Assembly: GCA_014526335.1 (NCBI GenBank) | Contig: JACTAT010000037.1 | Coordinates: 4,578,026-4,642,025 of the forward strand | Length of the DNA stretch: 64,000 nt | DNA from: Chrysaora quinquecirrha | Taxonomy: Eukaryota; Cnidaria; Scyphozoa; Semaeostomeae; Pelagiidae | Reading direction: 5' to 3' | In this document: positions 44,364 to 55,213 of the stretch, piece after piece | Position numbering within the stretch: position 1 is the stretch's first letter | Layout of the letters: each line of letters opens with the position of its first letter | Program-made: the position numbers and the translations under genes | Notes under the pieces: generated by a model | Seen by the model: only the letters and a program-made list of their open reading frames with translations | What the model was told of the DNA's origin: nothing | Database searches by the model: none

Positions 44364-47300
44364 ATGCCATCGATAATAAGTATCAATGTCAATGGCCTGA
44401 ATGATCAGGCCAAAGCGGAAGCTATTTTTCCGTACTTACTAAAACGGGGAACCACCCAAAACGACCCAAAACCACCTAAAACGACCCAAAACGAGCCAAA
44501 ACAACCCAAAACGACCCATAATCAGGTCAAAACCACCCAAAACCACCCAAAGAAGTATAACTTACTTTTAAATCCATGATTTTAGGGTAGAAAATCCCTG
44601 AAAATCCCCACAAATTCAACATATCCTTTGAAATAACACCATTGTCTCTTTTAAATTCTTCTTTTGCCTTGGGACTTTCCTTGTCATAATTGAGTCCGAG
44701 AGGCCTTTTTGTTCATAAAAGCATTATTGTGTCTATTGTCTAAGCATCAACTTGCTTAAGATAAAACGCGACCGCATGTTGAGACCTGCGAGTTTCTAAT
44801 CATATTGGGTCACTATTGATCTCAGAGTTTCTTATAAACGAGTTTCTTTTAAAAAAGAGTGTACTATCACAAAAATCACACGATTATTGCACGATCGTGT
44901 TAGAAGTCACGAGTAGTGATCTTTAATTCCCGTTTAAACGGAAATATTTCCAAGAAGTTTTTCATCTGTACGCGTACGTGTCTGTAGGACTGGAGTGAAA
45001 TGCCCCTCGATCGAATCATGAGATAAGAAAATCTCACAATCGTGCGATAATCGTACATTAAAAAAATTTGATGGAAGATACAAGATAGGCTTGAGAAGCT
45101 GCAGGTGATTGAATAGGTCCCTGAGAGTGATTCACAAAAGATTCGTCAGCTATTCCGAAAATCAATAGCTAACAAATCGCATTGTTCACGTTTTACGCCC
45201 CAAGAGGAATGACAAATTTCTAACGTAGTGATGATGTTTTGAAGAAAATTCGGGATTTTGAGGGGATATTATATTATATTATATTTATATTTATATTACA
45301 GATATTATATTTCTGCAGGAAACACACTTAAATGATAACAGTAAAAATTTCATTATTTCTAATCAAAGGTGGAAAGGCAAAAAATTTCCTTCAATTTCTC
45401 CAAATAATTTTGCAGGTGTTAGCACTCTCATTTCTGAAAATTTCAATGCAACTATACATTCTAATGACATTTGCCAAGAAGGAAACTATATTTTTACTGA
45501 CTTGACCTTTGACGATCACCGTTTTCTATTGATAAATGTATACGCTCCTGCAGGAGGTAATAAAACACAAAAAAGAAAAGATAAATTTTCTGAAATTCAT
45601 ACTAAAATCCAAAATTATCCAGATGTTGAATTTATAATTTATGGTGGTGATTTCAATACAGTTCTTGATATCAAATTAGACAGAAGTAGGGACATAACAT
45701 ACATAGACAGATCAAAAAATCCGCTAATTGAGACCATTAATGAAAATGATTTACAAGATATTTGGAGAGCCTTTCACCCTGATGAAAAGCAATATACATA
45801 CAAAAGCCCAGTTGGAACATACAGCAGACTTGACAGATTTTATACCTCAAAAGCTACAATGAACTACTTTACAAAATGTGAAATTGTTCCTTTTCCTGAC
45901 TCTGATCATCAAAAACTGTTACTGGTTTTTGATTTTGACAAAATAAAGCGTGGAAAGGGGGCATGGAAAATGAATACGTCCATCTTACAACAAGAAGAAT
46001 ATCAGCTTGCAATATCCGGATTTCTCCAGTTTTGGATTTCTATCATTGATGACTTTCGTAATCCACTTGATTGGTGGGATAAGGCTAAAAAACAAATAGC
46101 AAAAATTACTAAACAATAATGCATAAAACTATCAATTGAACTCAAAAAAAAAAAGTCAAAACTTTATAAGCAATTGCGCAATGCCACCAAAAAAGCAGAA
46201 CAGACAGACAGACAGTCATTCAAAGATTTAGTTTATCAAAAAAGAAATAAAATGCCTTGAAACAAATGAAGCATTCAATTTAAAAGTCAAAGCGAAAACA
46301 CGCTGGACAGAAGAGGGTGAAAGGGTCACCAAATATTTTTGTAATTTAGAGAAAAAACGTCATGCTGCACAAGTCATGAAGTCTGTTGAGACCAAAACAG
46401 GAACAATAGTAAACAATCCAAAAGATATGCTTGAAACTGTCAAAACATTTTACTCTGACTTGTTTGCAAATGAATCAACAGATACTACGAAGCAAGATGA
46501 GCTCCTTTCAAAAGTAGAAAACAAACTTTCTGACACTGACAGAGACGCTTGTGAAGGCCAACTAACAAAAGATGAATTATACACAGCACTTTCTAAAATG
46601 GGGAGCATTTTACAAAGGTTGCTAACACCTGCTTTGAATTACAACAACTTTTCCCGCTCTCAGCGAGTAAGCTTGATTTCAACACTTTACAAGAAAGGTG
46701 ACAAAAGTGATCTAGGTAATTGGAGACCAATTAGTTTGCTCAATGTTGATTACAAGATAATTGCAAAAACTCTTGCCAATCGTTTACGAGATGTATTGTC
46801 AACCATTGTTTCTGAAGATCAAACATGCAGTGTCCCAAATAGATCAATTTTGTCAAACGGCCATATATTAAGAGATCTTATTTACTATGCTGAAAATGAA
46901 AATCTCCCAGCAGCCCTTCTTTCTTTAGATCAAATGAAAGCCTTTGACCGTGTAAACTGGAATTTCCTTTTCAAAACCATAGAAAGCTTTGGTTTTGGGC
47001 AACAATTCATTTCCTATATTAAAACATTGTATAATAATATTAGTAGTCGTGTTAAAGTAAATGGGCACATCTCTACCCCATTCACCCTTGGTAGGGGAGT
47101 GAGGCAGGGATGTCCCTATCCCCCTTATTATATGTCCTCGTTTCTGAAATTTTTGCAATATCAGTCAGAAAAAACCAAGACATTACTGGTATTACAATAA
47201 AAAATGTTGAATTTAAAATCACACAGTATGCTGATGACACTACAATAATCCTGCAAGGTGAACGGTCCATCAAATCAACTTTTGATTGTGTCCGAGATTT

Positions 47301-48935
47301 TGAAATGGCATCAGGTGCTAAGATAAACAAAGCAAAAAGCAATGGAATTTGGCTTGGTAGATACAAAAACAGATCAAATAATCCATATAATTTAAAATGG
47401 GGCAGGGAAGCATTAAAAATCCTTGGTGTTTTTCATGGCCCTGTTTTGAAAGAAAAAGAAACTTGGGACCCACGTGTAAACAAATTCTGTAAAACTTTAG
47501 ACCTTTGGACTTCTCGTGATCTTTCCTTGAGGGGGAGGGCTGTGGTTGCAAACCAGCTGGCCAGCTCGGTCTTCTGGTACACTGCAGCCATATATCCACT
47601 TCCCCAGTGGGTCCTCATAAAAATTAATGACAGACTTTGGAAGTTCATTTATCAGAATAAAAAAGATCCTATTAAACGTACACAAGCAAGACTTCCATAT
47701 GAATTAGGGGGGTTGAACATAATAGATATTGAAAAGAAAGCTGATGCCATTAAATTATCTTGGATTTCAAAATATCTTCAAAATGAAAATAACTCTAAAT
47801 GGAAAGCACTGTTCACCTTGAACTTTGATAAGTATAAGAATTTCAACATTGGTGCCAAAATTTTTAAATGCCATTTACGTTCGATTGAAATGAAACATGT
47901 CCTGCAGTTTTATCGAGATGTCCTTAAATGTTTTGCAGCAAATTTTTCTGAACTTCGACTAAAACCCACGGAAATTGAAGGAATTTACAATGAACCTCTA
48001 TTTGACAATTTCTACACACACGTTGATACCAGTAATGCTTGGATACAAGCTAACATTACAACAATACAAGACATTTGTTATGAATTTACAAATGGATTCT
48101 TACCTTCCAATGCCCTGAATGAATTAATCCCTTCTGGTTTCTCAGACAGTTTCTACTCCAAATTGAAATCACGTTTACCCCCTGAATGGAAAGCAAAAAT
48201 AACAACTGAGTGCAGCAATGAAAGAAGTTTATCTGATGACTTTTATATTAAAAATACCAAAGATGAATATGTTTTATTTTCATCTCTGACTTGCAAAACA
48301 ATCTACAATATGCTCATCTTGAAAGATCAAAATGTTATTGCTCAGAAATTTAGAGTTTTTTGGGAACAAAAAATAGGCCAAGACTCTTTAAAACTTCATT
48401 CAAAAGAAATTATGACAGAAAATCTGCCAACATTCAGTGGAAGTTCCTTCAACTTTGCCTCCCTACCTATGAAAGATTATATAGACAAAGGATTGTCCAA
48501 ACCCCTGCATGTCAAAGATGCAATTCCCATGATGAAACTTCACTTCATGCCTTTTTCAATTGTACCCCTGTCAGTAAACTGTGGAAATTTGTATTCAAAC
48601 TTGTCAAGAAAATCAACCCCACTCTCAGTCTAAACAATATTTGCAAATTTGTAATACTCGGCTTTTATGAATACAAACCCGACTTACCTGTAGAAACCTT
48701 TTTACGAGATGCAGCTTTTTCAGTCATTTGGAAAACAAGAAATGAAATTATTTTTGACAACAAAAGAGATGATTTGAAAAACAGATTCATCTTCAAGGTT
48801 ATTTCCAAACTCAAAGAAGAACATTTCATTGCTTCATAAGATGTTGAAACTCTCAATCTTTTTGAACAAAAATCGTGTCAAAATGGCGTCCTTGCATCCC
48901 TTGAGAATCGAAAACTCAAAATCAACGTCCCATGA
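44364..48935 (+). pseudogene. ORF2 of LINE B2 (APE endonuclease + RT, several breaks)
   Basis: ATG 44364 begins MPSIISINVNGLN, the APE start, and matches B3. An insertion (44428-45312) replaces about 50 bp. The endonuclease resumes with LQETHL and shows GGDFNTVLD (about 45645) and the SDH motif (about 45902). A stop at 46117-46119 and a frameshift near 46225 follow. About 80 bp holding the first RT block (SGLDGIPVEFYK in B3) is deleted at about 46602. NWRPISLLNVDYK, QMKAFDRV and YADD (about 47227) are present, with a one-base loss at about 47113. A late stop at 48837-48839 truncates the C-terminus. The aligned end is about 48935. Confidence 0.88.
44428..45312. other. 885-bp non-LINE insertion in B2 endonuclease
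   Basis: It begins TCCGTACTTACTAAAACGGG, then has about 90 bp of imperfect CCAAAACGACC-type repeats (44450-44545), followed by AT-rich sequence with no ORF, and ends in ATATT-type repeats before TTTCTGCAGGAAAC. No terminal inverted repeats or target duplication are evident. It replaced about 50 bp of ORF2 seen in B3. Its nature is unknown. Confidence 0.6.
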
Positions 48936-49521
48936 GACTTACCTCGTTTTCATTTCCCCATTTCTGTTTTTTTTCTCTCCTTTTTTTCCTGCTTCACTTT
49001 TCAATCTTTCCTTTTATTTTATGAAATATTATTGCGTTTATTAAATTGTTTATTTATTTGTTTCAACGTTTGAATTTTTTTAACTTAGAATTAGGGAATT
49101 TCAATTGTAGTTTAATAAGTATTTAATTAGTTGTAGTTTATTTCTTTTGATTTCAACATTAGAATTTTCTAATATTGGGTTTGCTTAGGTTAGTTTAATT
49201 ATGTTGTTAAGTATTTATTAATTTCATTACTTGTAGTTTTATCATTAGTTAAGTAGGTTTTTAATAAGATTAGTTGTAGTTAGAGCTTTGTAGTATTAAG
49301 TTTATTAGAATAGATATTAGTTGTAGTTTCATGTAGTTAGAATAATTTAGTTTAATTTGAAATTAGAAATGAACAATTGAACAATGAACAATTAATTAAT
49401 ACACAGTGAACATTCAGAGAGGAATTTCAATTTCTATTTAATTTAAATTATTTTAACTTGTATATATGTTGAGTTAATTGGAAAAATTCAACGGGCGTAG
49501 GCCTAGCTCAAAAAAAAAAAT

Positions 49522-49610
49522 TTGATCAACAAGGAGATTCTTTTTCCATTGCAGTTCGGTTTGGCTGACCCCTGCGATTACCGCAAACGTTGGTAACTTG
49601 ACCGTACAAT

Positions 49611-49646
<36 letters not shown>

Positions 49647-49648
49647 TT
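49522..49648 (+). ncRNA. U1: U1 snRNA gene (ii), 3' part
   Basis: It is the same as 13135-13260: TGATCAACAAGG, GGCTGACCCCTGCGATT, the Sm region AATTTCTGG and the terminal stem CTGCGTTCGCGCTAG. It directly follows the A tail of LINE B2. Confidence 0.93.
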
Positions 49649-50082
49649 CCAATAGTACTAATGTCAATTTCTGCACACATGTCAGCACACCACCACGACT
49701 TGCCAGTTACCAGGCATCTCTAGACACAAAAATTCCCTTACTCTACAAAGAGTGTGCAAGTTACCGACTGTTTGCCGTTTTCCACATCTTCCACTCCAGA
49801 TGCCGGAAGATGCACCAACATTTCCCACATTAGTACAGCCACAACCGGAAGCCCATCCTTTCCAACACTATAAAAAGAGCAAGCTGGGCTTCCACGAATG
49901 TCACACCTGCTGTTCCAACTGGCCAGAGTCCTCACCACACCTTCTCAGCAGCACTGCACACCTGCCAAGATCTACCCCAATCCACCCACTTTGTATGGAT
50001 CAGACGGTACACGTACATGTGCATGGGCACACTTCTGCATCTCTAGCCTGCAGTGTCATGCACATTTGTCCCTCTAGCTTTC
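49649..50082 (+). other. U1-5S intergenic spacer (unit ii)
   Basis: It closely matches 13261-13692. No gene is seen. Confidence 0.8.
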
Positions 50083-50202
50083 GCCTACGACCATACCACC
50101 ATGAATATACCGGTTCTCGTCCGATAACCGCAGTCAAGCATGGTCGGGCCAGTTCAGTACCTGGATGGGTGATCGCCTGGGAACACCTGGTGTTGTAGGC
50201 TT
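50083..50202 (+). rRNA. 5S: 5S rRNA gene (ii)
   Basis: This 120-bp gene starts GCCTACGACCATACCACC and ends TTGTAGGCTT. Internal control elements read AGTCAAGCATGGTCGGGCC and GGATGGGTGATCGCCTGGG. A TTTTT terminator follows at about 50206, which copy (i) has lost. It is intact and free of insertions, and is the most likely functional gene in the window. Position 50173 (T in GTGATCGCC) differs from the usual GACCGCC. Confidence 0.95.
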
Positions 50203-50345
50203 CACTTTTTGCAATTCCAGTCCTTCTTTGCAACCGACGTATTTATCCAGGTATTGCACACATGGACTGTATCTATTGTCGTCCTGCACCCATGTGTGAT
50301 TGCAACACGTGTGGAATAGCGACGAGAAGCAAAGACTAGTTCGTT

Positions 50346-50486
50346 ATCGCTTCTCGGCCTTTTGGCTAAGGTCAAGTGTAGTATCTGTTCTTATCAGCTT
50401 AATATCTGATATGCACCCAAGGGTGCTCAGATATTAAACTGATTCTTGGAATTGGTCCGTGGGTCTGAAGCTTGCTTCACCCCGGA
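50346..50486 (+). ncRNA. U2: U2 snRNA gene (iii), 5' part (nt 1-141)
   Basis: This is the only U2 here with an intact 5' half, ATCGCTTCTCGGCCTTTTGG onward, including the branch-site recognition sequence GTAGTA. The Sm-type site reads GATTCTTGG in place of GATTTTTGG in the other copies. The gene is cut at CCGGA by a Gypsy element. The 3' remainder is at 54884. Confidence 0.96.
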
Positions 50487-50593
50487 TGTTATGATATCTT
50501 ACATGAAGTAGTAGTCGAGCGTTCATTATTAGTTTTGGATCATGAGCACATGTTCTCTTATGAGATGTCTCCTTACTTTTGTCGATCTTAACA
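50487..50593 (+). repeat. 5' LTR of the Gypsy element
   Basis: It starts TGTTATGATATCTTACATG and ends GTCGATCTTAACA. Matches 54772-54878. Confidence 0.95.
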
Positions 50594-50712
50594 TGGTGTC
50601 AGTTGGGATACTTCAAGACCCAAAGTCCAAGAAGGATAAGTAGATACTTCGAATTATTTTTTCAGTTATTTTATTTGTCTGAATCCTCAAGAACAACCGT
50701 ATTCTGCTTACG

Positions 50713-51695
50713 ATGGAGTTGGGCCTAAATTTTTCGCCCCAGCAGCCACTCAGTTTTGATGGCAATATTTCCAACAATTGGCGTGTTTGGAAACAGGAAC
50801 TAACACTCTACCTTGATGCTACCGAGTCTTCTCAAAAGTCAGAAAAAGTCAAGGCTAAAATTTTTCTCACCTGCATAGGCAAAAAAGGGCGCGAAATTTA
50901 TAATACTTTTGTGTTTGACACTGGTGCTGATAAGATGAAATTGGACAAAGTAATTGAGAAATTCGAAGGCTATTGTGCACCCAGAAAGAATCTAACTTTC
51001 CTATACATTCATTCTTGACATATCGGCAGCAAACGGGTGAAAGCTTTGACGAATTCACCACTACTCTTCGAAAACTATCACAAGACTGTGAATTTGGAGA
51101 TTTGAAAGATTCTCTGATTAAGGATATGATTACCATAGGGACGAATGACAAGGCTCTACAAGAACGGTTGCTGAGAGAGCCTGAAATAACTTTAGAAAAG
51201 TCCATAAAATTGGGTCAAGCTGCTGAAATCACACGCAAACATGCAAAAATCATCCAAGCTCATAGTGAAGAAAAATCCACTTCAGGTATTACCAAAACAG
51301 GGAAAGCCAGAAAACCCCCATCACCTGACAAAGGGCATAGCACAGGTAAAATTCAGCAATGCAAGTTCTGCAATTTCTCTCATAACAGAGGAAACTGTCC
51401 TGCATATAACAAGCACTGCAACACATGCGGCAGGAGAGGTCACTTTGCCATCTGCTGTAGTCAAAAACGTGTGAGGGCTGTCAACAAACATGTAAACTCA
51501 GATCCCTCATCAGACCAAGACTCAGTATCTGACTCTGAAGAGCACAAAGAATACTTTGTTGGTGCAATCCAAAGAGATAAAAAAGCACACCCATCACCTC
51601 TAGTCCAGGACCCAGCCACATACTCTGTCAACACCCTCACTGATGATGAGTGGCTCATTGCACTTGAAACAAATGGTCAAATATTAGATAGATAG
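50713..51695 (+). pseudogene. Gag polyprotein of the Gypsy element (frameshifted)
   Basis: ATG 50713 opens MELGLNFSPQQPLSFDGN, a retrotransposon Gag start with the W-x-x-W-K region. A frameshift at about 50990 moves to the second frame, which runs to TAG at 51693-51695. It ends with two Cys/His clusters (CKFCNFSHNRGNC and CNTCGRRGHFAIC, about 51361-51455) that bind RNA. Gag forms the virus-like particle. The stop lies just before the protease motif, so it is either a decay mutation or a readthrough site. Confidence 0.87.
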
Positions 51696-54466
51696 ATACA
51701 GGAGCCCAAGTGAACATCCTCTCCAAAGCTGACTACCTGCAGGTAAAAGACAAATCCACACTCCGCAACTCTTCTGTCAAATTATCAGCATACAATGGCT
51801 CAACTATTCCAGTTGTTGGCAAATCTGTTCTTACCTTGAAGCACAAAGGGAAAAGCTATCCAGTACTTTTCATCATTGTTGATATTGACGCCAATCCCAT
51901 CTTAGGCCTCACCACTTGCTCACATCTCAACTTAATCAAATGGGTCATGCTAATAGACAACAATATGCATGAAACCATGACACAGCAATTCGATGATTGC
52001 TTTGGTAAAATTGGGAAACTTCCTGGCCTTCACCACATCACTATGGATCCTACAGTGCCCCCAGTGGTACATCCAGCTCGCAAGCTGCCAATAGCCCTAA
52101 AAGAGAAACTACGCATAGAGCTCAAACAGATGGTTAAAATGGGTATAATCAAACCAGCTCGTGAACCCACTTATTGGGTCAACAGTCTAGTAGTTGTAGA
52201 AAAACCCAATGGCAAGCTTCGCATATGCCTGGATCCTAAGGACCTAAACAAAGCGATAAAACGTCACCACTTTCACATTCCCACAACTGAAGAAATCCTT
52301 GCCTCTATGACTAATTCCAAATTTTTCACCAAGCTGGATGCTTCAAATGCGTATTGGCAAATTGAGGTGGATGAAGAAAGCTCCAAACTCCTAACCTTCA
52401 ATACTCCCTATGGGCGTTACTCCTTTCTGCGACTTCCATTTGGAATTCACTCAGCTAGTGAAATTTGCCAAGCAAAAATCTCAGACATCCTAGAAGGCAT
52501 TGAAGGTGCTTTCAATAGCCAAGATGACATAATCATCTGGGGCTCTGACAAAGCTGAACTAGCTGCCCGCACTACCAAAGTTCTAGAATCAATTAGATCA
52601 TCAAGATTGAAACTCAACAAAGCTAAGTGCAAGTTTGAGGTCCAAACCACAACCTTTCTAGGTCACAAATTATCAGCGGATGGGATTGAACCGGATCCAG
52701 AAAAAATTGCAGCAATCTTGAACATGCCAGAGCCTACTTCAAAAAAGGAACTACAGCGCTTCTTAGGCATGGTAACTTATTTGGGAAACCTACTTGGAAA
52801 AATGCCCTCTCCTCATTCGACACACCACAGAAAAATGCCATCAACAAGCTCAAAGAAATCATTACCTCGAACCAAGTACTAAAGTTCTTTGATCCCTCAC
52901 TGCCCATTCGGATACAGGCAGATGCATCTTGCCAAGGTCTTGGTGCCATTATTGAGCAGCAGCATCCCCAAGGTTGGCATCCAGTTGCTTATGCAAGTCG
53001 ATCCCTCACACAATCTGAAAGAAACTATTGCCAGCTTGAAAAGGAAACTCTAGCCATAGTCTTTGGATGGGAGAAGTTTCGACAATATGTGTATGGCCAC
53101 AAATTTGACATTTATAATGACCATCAGCCTCTTAAATCAATCTTCAAGAAAGCCCTGACAAAGTGTCCTCCGCGAATCCAACAATTCCTACTCCGACTCC
53201 AACAGTATGACTTTAAGATGCACTACATTAAAGGGAGCCAACTCACAATTCCAGATGCACTTAGTCGTGCCCCTCTAAGCGATGCCACTCCGGAAATACC
53301 AGCATCTGAAATTTCATGCTACGTTCACTCAGTAATGTCAAGCTTACCAATTAGTGCTGCCAAGCACAGCCAGATTGCCTCAGAAACATTGCAAGATGCC
53401 ACAATGCAGCAACTCATACACTACTTGAATCAGGGATGGCCACAATTCCGCCAAGATGCCCAGCCAGAAACTCGTCCTTACTTCAATCTTCGTGACCAGA
53501 TGACCTATCAAGAAGGACTACTTCTGAAAGGTGTGCAAATTATCATTCCTCCTAGCATGCGGGCCGAAATGAGAAAATCACTTCATACTGGCCACATTGG
53601 TATTGAAAAAACAAAAGCCAGGGCTCGAGAAACCATGTACTGGCCTATCATCAATGCTGAATTGGAAGATATGATCAAATCCTGCAGCGCTTGCCAAGAA
53701 CACCATAACAGGCAGTCCTCTGAGCCGCTGATTCCACATGACATTCCTGACACACCTTGGCAGAAAGTGGGCACTGATCTATTCACACTTCGAAACAAGG
53801 ACTATGTTATTGTAGCTGATTACATTTCAAAATTTTTCGACCTCTCTCAACTTGAAGATACAGAGGCTCCCACTGTTGTCATGCATACCAAGCACATCTT
53901 TTCCAAATTTTAGAATTCCCAAAGAAGTCATCTCTGACAATGGTCCCCAGTACACATCAGGAGAGTACATCAAATTCGCACGGGAATGGGATTTTGTACA
54001 CCACAGTAGCAGCCCTGAGTACCCACAAAGCAACGGTTTTATTGAAAGAACCATCCAGACAGTTAAGAAAACTCTCAAAAAAGCATTCCACAGCGGTGAT
54101 GATCCGTATTTAGCACTACTTGCACTCCGCACCACTCCATTGCCAAATGGCCAACCAGCACCAGCCACAGCCTTAATGCACCGACAGCTTCGAACCACTC
54201 TACCAGCAGTAAACAATGCGATCAAACCTTCCAGAGCCTCCAGAAAAACATCACTAACAGAGAAGGCAACAACCAAAAAGCCACGACAAAGCACCCTCCA
54301 ACCTCTAAAGGCAGGAGACCGTGGTAAAACTCCTGGGATCGCAAAGGGGTTGTTATTGAGAAATGCACACAACCTCGCTCATACACAGTTGCCACAGACA
54401 AAGGTACTACTGTTTGCAGGAACAGAAGACACCTGCTACACACCAAGGAAAAACTTGAACCTTTAG
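51696..54466 (+). pseudogene. Pol of the Gypsy element (protease, RT, RNase H, integrase)
   Basis: The aspartic protease motif DTGA is at 51699-51710, followed by ILGL. The RT has EPTYWVNSLVVVEKPNG (about 52165), LDASNAYWQ (about 52336), RLPFG (about 52431) and the catalytic SQDD (about 52517), a variant of YxDD seen in some Gypsy lineages. A frameshift near 52785 precedes RNase H (DASCQGLGA about 52921; YNDHQPL about 53114). Integrase has an HHCC finger (about 53585-53700) and the D..D35E-type core: D at about 53775, D at about 53938, and E at about 54042. A frameshift near 53880 breaks it. The last frame ends at 54466. Confidence 0.87.
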
Positions 54467-54771
54467 AGCATATGGAACTATCAGACTCGGAACCAGATGA
54501 CCAGTAACAGTTGCAGCCACAGGCAGCACATCCAGAAGCACCTCCAGTCGATCAACAAATTCAACCAGACCAGCTGATTCGTAATCCGGTACTCCCAAGA
54601 GTGACCAGATCAGGCCGCACTGTTCAAAGACCTTGTCATTTGGAAGAGTTTGCAGATCCTGACTCTATATATTGACACTAATATTTACTTCACACTTTTA
54701 GACATTCTTATAGTTGTTCTGTTGTGCCAAAGACACTGACTTTATTATCTTTATTATCTTAGGAAGGGAGA

Positions 54772-54878
54772 TGTTATGATATCTTACATGAGGTAGTAGT
54801 CGAGCGTTCATTATTAGTTTTGGATCATGAGCACATGTTCTCTTATGAGATGTCTTCTTACTTTTGTCGATCTTAACA
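54772..54878 (+). repeat. 3' LTR of the Gypsy element
   Basis: Same as the 5' LTR with a few substitutions. It is preceded by the polypurine tract and followed by CCGGA and the rest of U2. Confidence 0.95.
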
Positions 54879-54883
54879 CCGGA

Positions 54884-54912
54884 CACGGGTTGTCCTGGTA
54901 TTGCAGTGCCGC
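54884..54912 (+). ncRNA. U2: U2 snRNA gene (iii), 3' remnant
   Basis: It continues U2 with CACGGGTTGTCCTGGTATTG and CAGTGCCG, then jumps to the spacer at GCAATGCAGCAAC. The last 25 nt of U2 and about 75 bp of spacer present in units (i) and (ii) are deleted. Confidence 0.9.
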
Positions 54913-55178
54913 AATGCAGCAACATGCAGATGTCTTGCCAATCCACCTCTCATATTCCACTACATCAACTATTGTTATAGCCACCTTGAACAGCATGTGT
55001 TCTGTCCTTCTTTATTCGACCTTTCACCACAGCATAGCTTCACTGGCTTCCGACAGCGACGTGTATTACCAAAGCTGTTCTCATCCTTTGCTAATCTCAA
55101 TGGAATGGCATGTTACCGATGTACCACATTTGAAACGAGAAGTTCCTCAACGACACTCCCTCGACAAGAAAAATCTGC
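54913..55178 (+). other. U2-U1 intergenic spacer (unit iii), shortened
   Basis: It matches the last 290 bp of 3063-3442, with an internal deletion of about 20 bp near 55110 (the CAGTGCCACCC word is gone). It should hold the U1 promoter. Confidence 0.8.
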
Positions 55179-55213
55179 ATACTTACCTGACGGGGAAGAA
55201 GTGCCTAAGCATG
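55179..55213 (+). ncRNA. U1: U1 snRNA gene (iii), 5' part (nt 1-35)
   Basis: It is the same as the other two copies except for changes at GTGCCTAAGC (GTGTCTCAAC elsewhere). It again stops at the loop ATG, followed by LINE B3. Its 3' half is not in the window because B3 is 3'-truncated. Confidence 0.92.

Larger units (their letters stand above)
30456..49521 (+). mobile_element. LINE family B, copy B2 (inserted in U1), with nested LINE C
   Basis: It starts GACCCGTCAGGTAATAG after U1 nt 35 and ends with CCTAGCTC plus an A tail (49509-49520) before U1 resumes at TTGATCA. ORF1 is cut at about codon 16 by LINE C (30505-42597). ORF2 has an 885-bp replacement insertion at 44428-45312. Without these it is about 6.1 kb. 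The 3' UTR (48936-49508) closely matches that of B1. Confidence 0.9.
50487..54878 (+). mobile_element. Gypsy LTR retrotransposon inserted in U2 (iii)
   Basis: This complete 4,392-bp element has 107-bp LTRs (50487-50593 and 54772-54878) with TGTTATG...TTAACA ends. A 5-bp duplication CCGGA flanks it (50482-50486 and 54879-54883). A primer site follows the left LTR (TGGTGTCAG), and a polypurine tract AGGAAGGGAGA precedes the right LTR. The two LTRs differ at very few positions, so insertion is recent. Gene order is Gag, protease, RT, RNase H, integrase. The short LTRs and single zinc-knuckle Gag suggest a Mag-like lineage. Confidence 0.95.

Noticed and set aside
54827..55210. Extension of B3 ORF1 upstream into the LTR and the U2-U1 spacer
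   Set aside because: The frame is open by chance. The other two copies do not share it, and MDPSGNS at the U1 boundary is the common start.
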